64,000 nt of DNA from an uncultured Sphingobacteriales bacterium (GCA_937991535.1 CALKHN010000003.1:62001-126000), one strand, 5' to 3'; positions 54,440 to 64,000 are shown, numbered from the stretch's first letter. The notes: generated by a model not told the origin, from the letters alone. Translations and numbers: made by a program.

Positions 54440-56539
54440 ATGAGTACCATGAAGTGTGAAGGAAAAAAATTGATTCCTATCCTGTTTGTGCTAACGGCTG
54501 CCATGCTTTTTTCAATTCGTTGCCGCGATGATAAAGCAATTGGAGAACGTAACTCATTCGAAAATTTCGATTTCAGAAAAATCCAGAAATATATTGAAGA
54601 CAGCATCCTTTATTTCAGTGCTATTGATTCAGTATATAACGAACTTCCCTATACCGAGCGATTATATGAAATATACGGGCTCAAGCGAGGCTACTATTAT
54701 ACTGAAAAAAGAGATTATGCCAGGTCTTTGATTTATTCAGACAGTATGCTAATGCTTGTTAAGCAGCTCAAGGGTGAAAAAGGGTATCTGCATTGGTATG
54801 CTACGGCTTTATCGTATAAAGCCGATGACCTGCATGCGCTTAAACGCTACGATGAGGCGTTTGGTTTCTACTTCCTGGCGCGGGAGGCCATTTTAAAAAC
54901 AGGCAATATATGTCAGCGCACCAATTCCACAACCAGCCTGGGCAAAATTGCATTTAAGCGAAAACGTTATCATGAGGCTGCCGGGTTCTTTAAAGAAGCT
55001 TATATACAAAGATCAGATTGTGACCTTGACGGTGATCCCAATAAAGAGCACACGCTTTTTGCCAACCAGCAGGCAGATCTCGACAATATAGGGTTATGTT
55101 ACAGCAGGCTGAATATGCACGACAGCGCCATGTATTATTTCGATAGTGCATTGAACTACATCCGCCATAACGCACACAAAGCATTTCGCTACAATGCTCA
55201 AAATCAAAAGATACTTGATACGGCTTTTATTGACGCCGCCACTGCGGTTATTTATGGCAATTTTGCAAAAGATTTAATGGAAACGGGGAATGATTCGGCT
55301 GCTGAGCGGTTACTTAAAGAGAGCATACGCATCAATAGTCTGCCCCGTCGCGCTGCTGAGGATGTTCCCTGGTCGCTTGCCAAACTGGCCGACCTGTATA
55401 TCCGGCAAAACCGGCTTCAGGAGGCAGCGTCCGCATTGCTTGACCTAAAAAAGGGATTGGATAGTTTTCCCAATCCTGAATTAATGGGAAGATGGAACCT
55501 GATGCAATCGCAGGTAGCCGAAGGAAGCAATGATTTCCGCAAAGCAAACAACTATCTTACCCGCTACACAAAAATCAGCGACTCTGTTCAAACCGCAGAA
55601 AGAGGGTTGCTCTCTCCTGATATTAATAAAGAGCTGACCTATTTAAGAAACGAGTATGAACTGTATGCGCTTCAAAAAGAAGATGAACTTAAAACCATAT
55701 ATCTTATTATAACAGCGATTGGTGCGGTTATGGCAATGCTTGTAACACTTTTGATCTGGCGAAACAATCGCCAGTCTAAAAAGCATATCGCTCTGCTGGC
55801 TAAACTGAATAAACAGGTGTCTGACAAGAATGTCCATCTGCAAAAAACATTTACGGCGCTTTCAAAAAGCTATGCAGAAAACAGCAGGATGATGAAAGTG
55901 GTGGCTCATGATCTTCGAAACCCTGTTGGAGGTATAGCCGGCATGAGTGATTTTTTACTGAAAGATGATAATTACCACTCCGGCCGGCGGAAAATGCTGG
56001 AAATGATCAGCAAAGCCAGTCACCATGCAGTTCAACTGATCGAAGAACTTTTGCAAGCCAGTCAGCAGCGGAACGATATCAATAAAAAGCCCGTGGATTT
56101 GGCCGTGCTGGTTGCTTATTGCGTGGATATGCTTGCATCCAAGGCAGCCGAAAAAAAGCAAGTCATAAAATTACATACGGTTCCGTGTACCGTACACGCA
56201 GACAGGGAAAAGCTATGGCGCGTTTTCAGTAACCTCATTGGGAATGCTTTAAAATTTGGACCCGAAAACAGTGATATTGATATAGATTTCACGCTAAAAA
56301 ACAACGGTGTAACCGTAGCGGTAAAGGACAGGGGTATTGGTATCCCGGAAAACCTGAAAGAAAAAATATTCAAAATGACAGATGATTCTAAAAGAGCGGG
56401 TACTTCCGGCGAACCTTCTTACGGACTGGGCTTGGCCATATGCATGCAAATTATGGATGCGCATGAAGGCAAACTGTGGTTTGAAAACAGGAGCGGTGGC
56501 GGCGCCATTTTTTATGCTTCTTTTGCATGCCCAGCTTAA
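54440..56539 (+). CDS. TPR-domain sensor histidine kinase
   Basis: 699 residues. N-terminal hydrophobic segment (LIPILFVLTAAMLFSIRC), a periplasmic array of TPR-like repeats (about 60-400, e.g. YDEAFGFYFLAREAILKTG, DNIGLCYSRLNMHDSAMYYFDSAL), a membrane helix (about 418-440), a coiled-coil linker, then HisKA with VVAHDLRNPVGG (phospho-acceptor His490) and HATPase_c with NLIGNALKFG (about 598), DRGIGIP and YGLGLAI. No receiver domain, and no response regulator next to it in this window. It lies upstream of the giant gene pair and reads toward it, so it may control them; this is inference from position. Confidence 0.9.
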   Translation: MSTMKCEGKKLIPILFVLTAAMLFSIRCRDDKAIGERNSFENFDFRKIQKYIEDSILYFSAIDSVYNELPYTERLYEIYGLKRGYYYTEKRDYARSLIYSDSMLMLVKQLKGEKGYLHWYATALSYKADDLHALKRYDEAFGFYFLAREAILKTGNICQRTNSTTSLGKIAFKRKRYHEAAGFFKEAYIQRSDCDLDGDPNKEHTLFANQQADLDNIGLCYSRLNMHDSAMYYFDSALNYIRHNAHKAFRYNAQNQKILDTAFIDAATAVIYGNFAKDLMETGNDSAAERLLKESIRINSLPRRAAEDVPWSLAKLADLYIRQNRLQEAASALLDLKKGLDSFPNPELMGRWNLMQSQVAEGSNDFRKANNYLTRYTKISDSVQTAERGLLSPDINKELTYLRNEYELYALQKEDELKTIYLIITAIGAVMAMLVTLLIWRNNRQSKKHIALLAKLNKQVSDKNVHLQKTFTALSKSYAENSRMMKVVAHDLRNPVGGIAGMSDFLLKDDNYHSGRRKMLEMISKASHHAVQLIEELLQASQQRNDINKKPVDLAVLVAYCVDMLASKAAEKKQVIKLHTVPCTVHADREKLWRVFSNLIGNALKFGPENSDIDIDFTLKNNGVTVAVKDRGIGIPENLKEKIFKMTDDSKRAGTSGEPSYGLGLAICMQIMDAHEGKLWFENRSGGGAIFYASFACPA

Positions 56540-56825
56540 ACGACTCATCCTTATCGCAAAATAATCCCCACAGAAGGCAGCATGCAATGAAATAGCATTG
56601 GTTCGTATGTTAACCAGATAATAAATTACCAACATTGTTTTGATTACTCATTTCTATTTTTTAATATTACTGTTCCTCCCTGAGTAAGATCCTATGTTCC
56701 GCCTTCTCCGTTCCTTTTTTAAAATTCAACTTCCGTTAAAATTTCAGTAAAGACGAATCTGCAGGGTTTTGCACATGCGATCCCCGCTTGTTTGAGCGCA
56801 TTTTTCATTGATTAAATCATTTTTA
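56540..56825. other. 286-bp leader before the giant gene
   Basis: No gene or exact -7 box. The nearest promoter-like words are TTTTG at 56767 and CTTGTTTG at 56787, whose spacing does not fit the consensus. Confidence 0.35.
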
Positions 56826-59800
56826 ATGACGCAGGCGCAATTATCAGCTATGCTTGAAAGCATAACCGGGCATCTCACTGTACAGCAGGAAGGTCAGGAA
56901 AAACAGTTGCAGGAGGCAAGGGAAAAGGTAGCGGCTTCACTGCTTGACCAAAAGATTGAGGATACGGGAAGTGAACACCTTTTTGCTAATTCCAGTTTGT
57001 ACAGCCGCGACAATATCAGCCTTTCTGTGCTCAGCAATATTGCCGATATTTCTACAGGAGTGCTGCACAGAACACCCGGGCCGGAAAAAGCAACCGGGGA
57101 ACAGGTTTTTGTGCGCAGTGTGCCCGTGTTGAATGCCGCAGTAGCGGGCAGCATGCCCGACTGGGCGGTTGGAGCCCGGCCTGTCGAAACTTTTGGACCC
57201 TTTTTAAACAATGAGGGGCGGGAAATATGGATAGATGTTTACCGCTATGAAAAATTAATTACACTGTATTTAGGTGCACAGCCGGTATTGTTATTTAAGG
57301 CGGCTTTCCGGCGGGGAAGCGTGCTGTTTCCCGGGGGGCTGCCGGCAGAACTTGCTACAACCTATACAATAGTGGCGGGCAGTTGCTGGATAAACGTGAA
57401 ATTCCTTGCTGCGGCAGCGCCTGCAGACCGGTTCATTGGTGTGGCAGTAAAGGGAGGAAGCATAAAGTTAAGCCTTGCGCCTACTGTACAAAGCAACCAG
57501 ATAACATTAGATCCTGCTGTTAACATACAGGTGTCGCTTAAACTGGCGCAGTATGCAGATGAAGGTGCGGCCGAAACCTCACCTTACGGAGCAGATGCAG
57601 GAGAAGCCACTTACCAGTTACCGGAAATATGGGAGTTTTCGTGGCAGAATAATAAGTGCAGTGTCACCCAAATTGGCCAGGCAACATGTGAAATGTATGG
57701 GCAGCCTTTTGCTTTCAGTTTTACACCAGCACCCAATATATCCCCGGCTTATAACAATAACCAGGTGTTGATTCCATGGGAAACCGATGTAACTGAATTT
57801 GAGGTAGCAAAATATAAAAGCCTCTGGACCAATCTTTACGGTAAAGTTCCTGTTAATAAAACATATTGGGCTTTTGATGCGGCCATATTGAATGTTAGCA
57901 ATCCTGTGCAGGCGGTGGGCAACGGGGCTGTGTTATTGCAATGCGGGGAGGGATGGCGTATGATGTGGAACGGGCTGCGAAATGAAGATATAAGATTGAA
58001 GCAATTCTTCATTTCAGGTAAGCCGGGGGAAATCGTTATCACCAGTATGGAGAGTGATGCCCTTGGCGCTTCACATCACCTGGAATTATGGAATGATGCA
58101 CAAAACCCGCATGGTACCACAGCCGATATGGTATTGCTAAAAAAGGCGCCTTTGATTTTTATTATCAACAGTAAAACCGCACAGGAACTGCTGGTTACAG
58201 GATGTGCCGCTACTGTTTATGCTGATCGGCCGGTAAAGGTAAACGGGGAGCCGTTTCCCGTTCAGTCGTCTTCCTGTAATATGTTGCTCAGCGCGGGAAA
58301 AACCGGCCGAAGAATAATGCTGATGGAAGAAGATATGCAGGCCGACCAGGCTGCTTCCGCGAATGACGGAAGTATTCGGGGTACCACTGCTTCCGGGCAG
58401 GAATTAAATCTTTTCTCCATTGCGCTGGAAAACGCATTGTTCACCGTTTCAGCGGTAAAATCGTTTATCCTTTTCGGCGAATGCGATGATGCAATGGAAA
58501 ATGTAATACGTGGAAATTGCTTGCTCATCTTTTCGTTATACAGTTATTTGCCCACGCTGCCCGATCCCTATGTGGCCAACCTGGGGCTATGGCGGCGGGG
58601 TGTTTCATCCGAAAGGTATGGTCGTATTGCCGGTGCAAACGGTATAAACAGCCTGCTGATTTGCGTGGTGGGTTTTATAGAAGCGGAAGGCAAAACGGAT
58701 GATGTAAATGTTAACTTTTATTTTGGCGGAAGCACCCTTCCCGATATGCTGACCTTACCTGAAAAAAAGACCACAAAAAAAGCTGCAACGAAAAGGTCAG
58801 GTGCGCAAAGGGCGGTTGCCCTTTCCCGTAGGCCATCGCGTACAAGGGCTGCCTCCCTTAATAAGCCTTTATTTGGCAGCATCGCTACCGCGGTAAGGCT
58901 CACCAATGAAAGTTTTGCGCCGGAAATTGTTGCCGAAAGATTTCCCGGCGTTATTTTGAAAGAAGAACCTTCAATGGCCGTTGATTTGCTGGCAGGATTT
59001 AAAAATGCTGACGGCGCTGTTTACAAACCGGAAGAGCTGTTTAAAATGAAGAAAGATGTGGAAGACGTATGGGACAGTGGATTACAGTTGCAACGGGAAT
59101 TCTTTTCGCTTTTAGATGTGAGCAGCAATGCCAACCAACTGGGTGTAAGTTTTGGCATGGCATGGCAGCTTATAAGAACCGGCAGTGTTAGGGGTGAAGA
59201 TGGTGAGGTACAAAATGTAAATTATAATACAAGTGCCTGGAATAATGCATTTCCATTTTTGGTGGAAGGCATGCAGGTAAAACTGCCGGCAAACAGGGTG
59301 CGTGCCTTTGCATTGCCACTGATGGCATGGGAGCCAGAAATAAATTTAACGCCACCCGATCGGGACAATCCCCTCGATCCCAGTTCCCCCAAACTACTGA
59401 TGGATCCCGAAGCCGGGTTTTTGTACTATGCCGATGACGGTGGCCCCGCCCGTATGTGGAACAACAACCAGGTTCCGGTGCCGCTGGTGCCTATAGCGGT
59501 TACCAACGGGCTGATTGAAGATTTTAAGTCGCAACCCGGCAATTACACACTTGCCACTTTTACGCTGCCATTTGGAATGAAAGCCATCAGCTATATTTCA
59601 AAACATTTTGTAGAACCGCAGAAGCCGGCTGTTGAAAATATACGTCCGAAGTTCAGGAAAAATAAAGAAGACAATACCTATAAGCTTGAAGGCGGCATTC
59701 AGATAAGCCTGCAGGCCGGAAGATTTGGCAAACCCAATCCTGCAAACCCCACGGAATACGACAGCGACATGTTCCCCGGCTATACGGTGCAGGCCAATAA

Positions 59801-62420
59801 CCTGCTCAACTGGTTTGGGATGGCATCTTACGCCAGCAATTTGGGACATCGCGTTACGGAAATTTTTAACAATGAATTTCTCTTTGGACCACTCAGCTTG
59901 TCATCGTTGTTAAAAGAGTCGCGGGGTGTGCCGGTATCGCGTATAGACATTACCGGTTATGGCGCCAGTATGTTCAGCAACTGGTTAAGCCCCGGCGCTG
60001 CCATGGCGCAAACCAGCCAGGCCCGGTTTGATGTAATGCTGGGGCGAACAGGGCATGAGGTGATCCAGGTAAAAAGCATTATTTACCCCTGGGGCATCCG
60101 CGTGGTAAGAACCATTACGGTTTTCCGCACCGGTTCCGGCTATGTGTTTCGTACCGACAGCGGATGGAAAGCGGAAAGCGACGGGCTGTTCGATTTTTCT
60201 TACAGCTACCTGAAAAAAGGGAAAGATCCTTTTGCTCAATTAACAACGGCCGACTTTGAAAACATAGAAGCCCCGTATGAATTTCATCCCGGAATCATCA
60301 GGGGATTGTTCAATGTGCGAAACATAAAAGATGCGCCGTCTGTAACAGAATATACATCAGAAAATATTATAGCACCCAATGCAGATTATGTGAATGGAGT
60401 GAAAGGGCAGATGTATACCAACGGGGCTACACAGCGCAATGAGCCGGTTAAATGTGGTGGCGTATACTTTGATGCCGATGTGGAAATAGAAAATGTGGTG
60501 CAGGGACATATTGATAAAAGAGTGGTGTCTAAAAGAGTATTGGGATATGTGCAGGTGGCGCCGGCAGGAAAGCCACTTACACCGGCACAACTGAAAGGTT
60601 TGCTGGATCTGCAGAACGGAAGCATAGGTGGTGATGTGGATTGCGTGCTCGACATCAACAAAAGCAACCAGCAGATGCGCGTGAGCAGGTTTGATGTAAG
60701 CACCTCCATTAATAAAGCGGGTACCATACCGGTGTTTGTGGTAGCGGCAAGAGGAAATGTTTTTTTACCCAAAGACGGAAGTTGGTCCATGGTGCAGCAC
60801 AATGCCGGTACCGGCGAAGTAATACCGCTGCCGCAGGACATAACGGTTCCGCTTATACGCACAGCCACGTGGAAAAAAGGAAATGTAGTGGATGCGGCTA
60901 CCTTACAGCAAAAGCTCGTTCGCATCGCTCATCCGCTGGAAATCCTTCGCGATCCTTCGTCCGGGACCATCAACTTTGGATACCTGCAAACAACGGCCAC
61001 ACAAAAAGCATTGTTCCTTACACCAGCGTACGGACTGAATATTGATAAAATGCTCAGTAAAACACCCCCCATTTTTGCAGATGCCTACCGGCTGATGACC
61101 GGTAATGGTATATTCCCCAATATTGGCAATGCCATTACCGATTTTGGCAAGACGATACCTTTACTCAACAGCAAAGACGCCAATGGAAATACCTTCCAGG
61201 CCTTTGTTGAAAACGCGTTGGAAGACGGCGGCGAAAAAGTACTGGAGCTTATGAAAGTGGAAGCCGAAAAAGCGGGCGAGACGGTGATTAAGCAGGGCAT
61301 GAACATGTTAAAAAATGGCGCAAACGGCGTGTTGGATAAAGCATTGAAATTCGATGTTCCGCCTTTTGAAATTCCGCTTGTAGACACGGAAGCATTGCGG
61401 ATTTACATTGAATACAAAACCGGTAAAAAAACCGATGCGCCCGCGAATTATGTAGACAGCAAGTTGAATTTTGATGTGAATTCTTTCGCCGGCGGCATGG
61501 CTGACCAGTGGAAGAGCCGCATGAATAACCTGGCAATGGTGGTAGACCTTGGAGATATGAAACGGCTGATGATCATTAAAGGCAACTTCGACGCGCAGAA
61601 AGGAAAAGAAAGCAGTTATGAAGGTGGTAGTAACGCAACGGAAGGTATACCCACGCCTGAAATTGAGTTCAGTGATGCGCTGCAGCCTGTCGTTGATATT
61701 TTGCAGATGCTTGCTTCTTTAAGCTCAGGCGATTATGGAGAGACATTAAAAAAGGGTTTAAAGTTAGCCATGAGCAACAGCGGTGAAATATGGGAATATA
61801 AATTTGAAGCTACCAAAGAGATCGCTCTTATCCGTTTTCCGCCAACCGATGAATTGTACAACAGCGCGCAAACGCCGCTCAAGCTGGAAGCTTCGCTTTC
61901 CCTGGGCGTATATTTTAACGCCGCGCTTAAAGTAACGAGCGACCCATCGCAACTACTGCCTACCGCCGGTGCATTTTTGCAATTTCATGGCGGTTTAAGT
62001 GTAATGTGTTACTCCGTGGGCGTAGGTTCCATTTACGCGATAGGTTCCGTGGATGTACGCATTGCAGCGGATACAAAGGTAGGTCCAAGCCTCACATTAA
62101 AATTCGGCTTTGGGGTATCCATAGTAGTGAGTTTGCCTGTAGTGGGCAACGCCAGTGTAACCTTTATGGTAGGTGTGGAAATGTATGCCGATAAAGATAA
62201 GGTAGTGCTGGCCGCATTGATGCTGTTCCGCGGGCAGGCTAATTTGCTGGGCGGACTGGTATGCGTTTGCATCACCATTGAAGCAAAAGGCATTGTAGTT
62301 AGGCAGGGTGGTAAAACAGACTGCAGTGCCCAGGTTACGTTTGCTATTGACATCAGCATTTTCCTGGTCATTGATATCAGTTTCTCTAAAACATGGGGAG
62401 AGGACAGGCAGGTGGCGTAG
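56826..62420 (+). CDS. Giant protein of unknown function (1864 residues)
   Basis: I do not recognise a family. ATG 56826 is chosen over a TTG six codons earlier. No signal peptide and no long membrane helix at the N-terminus, which is a charged coiled-coil-like segment (about 1-50). A mostly beta-rich region follows to about residue 630; a basic low-complexity linker at about 645-685 (KKTTKKAATKRSGAQRAVAL, RRPSRTRAAS) divides the protein. The second half has MSSP-like structured segments, many aromatic residues, and from about 1630 to the end alternating hydrophobic/small-residue beta strands (LEASLSLGVYFNAALKV, GGLSVMCYSVGVGSIYAIG, KFGFGVSIVVSLPVVGNASV) like a lipid-contacting or barrel/solenoid sheet. 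Another large gene follows after a heptamer tract. Confidence 0.85.
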   Translation: MTQAQLSAMLESITGHLTVQQEGQEKQLQEAREKVAASLLDQKIEDTGSEHLFANSSLYSRDNISLSVLSNIADISTGVLHRTPGPEKATGEQVFVRSVPVLNAAVAGSMPDWAVGARPVETFGPFLNNEGREIWIDVYRYEKLITLYLGAQPVLLFKAAFRRGSVLFPGGLPAELATTYTIVAGSCWINVKFLAAAAPADRFIGVAVKGGSIKLSLAPTVQSNQITLDPAVNIQVSLKLAQYADEGAAETSPYGADAGEATYQLPEIWEFSWQNNKCSVTQIGQATCEMYGQPFAFSFTPAPNISPAYNNNQVLIPWETDVTEFEVAKYKSLWTNLYGKVPVNKTYWAFDAAILNVSNPVQAVGNGAVLLQCGEGWRMMWNGLRNEDIRLKQFFISGKPGEIVITSMESDALGASHHLELWNDAQNPHGTTADMVLLKKAPLIFIINSKTAQELLVTGCAATVYADRPVKVNGEPFPVQSSSCNMLLSAGKTGRRIMLMEEDMQADQAASANDGSIRGTTASGQELNLFSIALENALFTVSAVKSFILFGECDDAMENVIRGNCLLIFSLYSYLPTLPDPYVANLGLWRRGVSSERYGRIAGANGINSLLICVVGFIEAEGKTDDVNVNFYFGGSTLPDMLTLPEKKTTKKAATKRSGAQRAVALSRRPSRTRAASLNKPLFGSIATAVRLTNESFAPEIVAERFPGVILKEEPSMAVDLLAGFKNADGAVYKPEELFKMKKDVEDVWDSGLQLQREFFSLLDVSSNANQLGVSFGMAWQLIRTGSVRGEDGEVQNVNYNTSAWNNAFPFLVEGMQVKLPANRVRAFALPLMAWEPEINLTPPDRDNPLDPSSPKLLMDPEAGFLYYADDGGPARMWNNNQVPVPLVPIAVTNGLIEDFKSQPGNYTLATFTLPFGMKAISYISKHFVEPQKPAVENIRPKFRKNKEDNTYKLEGGIQISLQAGRFGKPNPANPTEYDSDMFPGYTVQANNLLNWFGMASYASNLGHRVTEIFNNEFLFGPLSLSSLLKESRGVPVSRIDITGYGASMFSNWLSPGAAMAQTSQARFDVMLGRTGHEVIQVKSIIYPWGIRVVRTITVFRTGSGYVFRTDSGWKAESDGLFDFSYSYLKKGKDPFAQLTTADFENIEAPYEFHPGIIRGLFNVRNIKDAPSVTEYTSENIIAPNADYVNGVKGQMYTNGATQRNEPVKCGGVYFDADVEIENVVQGHIDKRVVSKRVLGYVQVAPAGKPLTPAQLKGLLDLQNGSIGGDVDCVLDINKSNQQMRVSRFDVSTSINKAGTIPVFVVAARGNVFLPKDGSWSMVQHNAGTGEVIPLPQDITVPLIRTATWKKGNVVDAATLQQKLVRIAHPLEILRDPSSGTINFGYLQTTATQKALFLTPAYGLNIDKMLSKTPPIFADAYRLMTGNGIFPNIGNAITDFGKTIPLLNSKDANGNTFQAFVENALEDGGEKVLELMKVEAEKAGETVIKQGMNMLKNGANGVLDKALKFDVPPFEIPLVDTEALRIYIEYKTGKKTDAPANYVDSKLNFDVNSFAGGMADQWKSRMNNLAMVVDLGDMKRLMIIKGNFDAQKGKESSYEGGSNATEGIPTPEIEFSDALQPVVDILQMLASLSSGDYGETLKKGLKLAMSNSGEIWEYKFEATKEIALIRFPPTDELYNSAQTPLKLEASLSLGVYFNAALKVTSDPSQLLPTAGAFLQFHGGLSVMCYSVGVGSIYAIGSVDVRIAADTKVGPSLTLKFGFGVSIVVSLPVVGNASVTFMVGVEMYADKDKVVLAALMLFRGQANLLGGLVCVCITIEAKGIVVRQGGKTDCSAQVTFAIDISIFLVIDISFSKTWGEDRQVA

Positions 62421-62429
62421 GGCTCCGTG

Positions 62430-62562
62430 GGCTATCAGCCGTCGGCTATGAGCTTTCAGCTATGTGAATTGTGAATAGGCAATAGTGAAAGGTGAAAGGT
62501 GAAATATGAAAGGTGAGAAAGACCAGTACCCTGCAACCAGTACCCTGCAACAATAAATAATT
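62430..62562. repeat. Mosaic heptamer tract, 19 units
   Basis: Strict 7-bp register throughout while the unit type changes: GGCTATC, AGCCGTC, GGCTATG, AGCTTTC, AGCTATG; TGAATTG, TGAATAG, GCAATAG; TGAAAGG, TGAAAGG, TGAAATA, TGAAAGG, TGAGAAA; GACCAGT, ACCCTGC, AACCAGT, ACCCTGC; AACAATA, AATAATT. It fills nearly the whole space between the two giant genes. Confidence 0.9.
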
Positions 62563-62578
62563 TGATCAATACAATATT

Positions 62579-64000
62579 ATGGAAGCGAAAAGAAGATATA
62601 CTACGATGGTTTTTCCACAAGGTTATGATGGAACAACTTTGCATCTCAATATTGTTGTTATACCGCGCAACCAGGATCCGTTTGCGAACTATCCAACTGG
62701 GTTACCGGCACCCGACGATAATGCTGTTCCATTTGCAGACCTTGTTCCCCAGTTTGTATTAAAAATAGTAAAGGGTCTGGATGAATGGTCAATCGGTAAC
62801 GCGCTGGCTTTAACGCGAAAACCTGTAGATATGCCTGTAAATGTGGATGAGGCTACCAACAAAAATGCCCTGCTACAGGCTATCGCGGCCGAATTGGGTG
62901 CTAAAATTAATATTACTGGTTCCGATAAAACGCCGGATGTAATGCCTGACTCGCCAACGGTAAACAAGTACCTGCCCGAAAGTTACCGGGGTGCGTTTAA
63001 TTTCACCTCCCCACGGGTGCCGAACGCCAAAACAGATGACAGCTATCACTGTGCGATAAAAAAGGATACTCCTCCTGTTGCCACCTGGAAGAACAATGAC
63101 GATTTGAGCTGGGGCCAGGTATTCGCTTATATATTGCGCCAGCCTTTGCTTGCCCGGGCCTGTGGCATGGTATATGAAACGCAGATTGCAGTGGAAGGCG
63201 ACAATGCAGCTTTATTCGAAAAGGGCTGCTATATCTACGCCGACATTGTTAATGAGGGTTATAAAAACATACAGGAGGAGTTGATGGTTGATGTCAACGG
63301 GCCTTTTATCAAACCCTATGCGGCCCGCATTCCCAAATTAAAAACAGGAGTGATAAACAAGCGCCCGGTTTTTGCACCTCTGCTCTTTCCGGTTTTATTT
63401 GTAAGGGCAGGAGAAATAGTAGATCCGGAGCCGCCGCCAGCGCCCTGGGATAAAATTTTTGCCGAACTGAATGAATACAACGATGGCTTCGCTAAAATTG
63501 TACATGCCGCCCAGCCTGTAAGCAGCATACTCCTTAGTGAAAGGCAGGATGGAAGCCACCCTGTAAAAGATGAAGGTATACGCCTGGCATGGGACGATGA
63601 GCAGATTTTAATATGGTATATGCGGCAATTGGAAGGGTATCCCACCAAAACAGGACCCCGGATTGACGCACCGCTGGGCATATTTGGTTACCGCATTGAT
63701 GTAAAAGAAGATGCTCTGAACGCAAACTGGAGCAGTTTGAATTTAGTAAGATGCAAACAAACCTATTCGCTTGGGGGCGCCAGCCTGGGTAACGGACCCA
63801 ATGAAGAACTGGAGCTGCCTTTCCAGGTTTTCCCAACCCAATTGGACAACGATACAAAAGCCCCCTACTGGCTACCCATGTATTTTACCAGTTGGATCGG
63901 CAAAAGCGTAGTGTTGAAAGACAGTGATGCGGTTAATATTCACCAGAGTGATGAAGCCCGGTTAAACCCTTTGGATCCCACACCTACCAAAGCTGTTGAC
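62579..64000 (+). CDS. Second large protein of unknown function (partial, at least 474 residues)
   Basis: Open from ATG 62579 to the window end with no stop codon in 474 codons, so a long gene continuing to the right. Starts MEAKRRYTTMVFPQGYDGTT; no signal peptide. Rich in aromatic and Pro residues, with segments VFAYILRQPLLARACGMVYE, PYAARIPKLKTGVINKRPVF, GIRLAWDDEQILIWYMRQL and APLGIFGYRIDVKEDALNANW that look like successive beta-rich structural domains. No enzymatic motif seen. Same strand as the 1864-residue gene, 158 bp downstream, with a heptamer tract between; the two probably act together. Confidence 0.8.
   Translation, partial: MEAKRRYTTMVFPQGYDGTTLHLNIVVIPRNQDPFANYPTGLPAPDDNAVPFADLVPQFVLKIVKGLDEWSIGNALALTRKPVDMPVNVDEATNKNALLQAIAAELGAKINITGSDKTPDVMPDSPTVNKYLPESYRGAFNFTSPRVPNAKTDDSYHCAIKKDTPPVATWKNNDDLSWGQVFAYILRQPLLARACGMVYETQIAVEGDNAALFEKGCYIYADIVNEGYKNIQEELMVDVNGPFIKPYAARIPKLKTGVINKRPVFAPLLFPVLFVRAGEIVDPEPPPAPWDKIFAELNEYNDGFAKIVHAAQPVSSILLSERQDGSHPVKDEGIRLAWDDEQILIWYMRQLEGYPTKTGPRIDAPLGIFGYRIDVKEDALNANWSSLNLVRCKQTYSLGGASLGNGPNEELELPFQVFPTQLDNDTKAPYWLPMYFTSWIGKSVVLKDSDAVNIHQSDEARLNPLDPTPTKAVD

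Overview
The window comes from a member of the Bacteroidota, most likely Chitinophagales/Chitinophagaceae. Evidence: a SusC/SusD pair with STN-domain SusC, an ECF sigma and a FecR anti-sigma; many Bacteroidota-type secreted or outer-membrane proteins (DUF3078, SPOR, PorE-like, DUF4838); a 1108-residue SecA with an enlarged N-terminal part; start sites mostly without Shine-Dalgarno sequences; and several exact TAnnTTTG -7 boxes. Assignments below rest on reading the translated sequence only; no database search was run.

Layout. 1-1397: end of an unidentified gene, then a gene-poor stretch with three copies of a palindromic repeat. 1398-20.7 kb: housekeeping block: purL with an overlapping TPR lipoprotein, a secreted hypothetical, thrS-infC, a PorE-like OmpA protein, a GH13 alpha-amylase-like protein, a beta-CASP metallo-hydrolase, secA, deoC, a SPOR protein, then a minus-strand YtxH / holin-like / hypothetical envelope-stress trio. 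21-31.3 kb (minus strand): an NrtR-type Nudix-like regulator, DUF4442 protein, membrane-anchored papain-like peptidase, DsbD, ScpA, DUF3078 barrel, MscL, PPK2, Frr and a WecA-like transferase. 31.5 kb: N-terminal half of a split transketolase.

32.7-54.2 kb is a polysaccharide-utilisation-type region: a GH127-type beta-L-arabinofuranosidase-like enzyme, ECF sigma / FecR / SusC / SusD, two secreted endonuclease-exonuclease-phosphatase (EEP) family enzymes, a clan-A TIM-barrel hydrolase-like protein, a DUF4838 protein, an alpha-galactosidase-like protein with an embedded jelly-roll module, a Tat-exported Gfo/Idh/MocA oxidoreductase, and a convergent (alpha/alpha)6-barrel protein. A decayed REP-associated tyrosine transposase with flanking REP-type hairpins lies inside it. 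Inferred working model: extracellular ligand is taken up by SusCD, sensed by STN/FecR/sigma, and glycans (perhaps phosphodiester-decorated) are trimmed by the surrounding enzymes.

54.4-64.0 kb: a TPR hybrid-topology histidine kinase followed by two very large genes of no family I recognise (1864 residues, and at least 474 residues running off the window). Neither has a signal peptide. This is the best candidate for an undescribed system.

A second genome-scale signal runs through the whole window: at least a dozen intergenic tracts with a strict 7-bp period, built from a few interchangeable unit families that can switch from one to another without losing register (best example 62430-62562).
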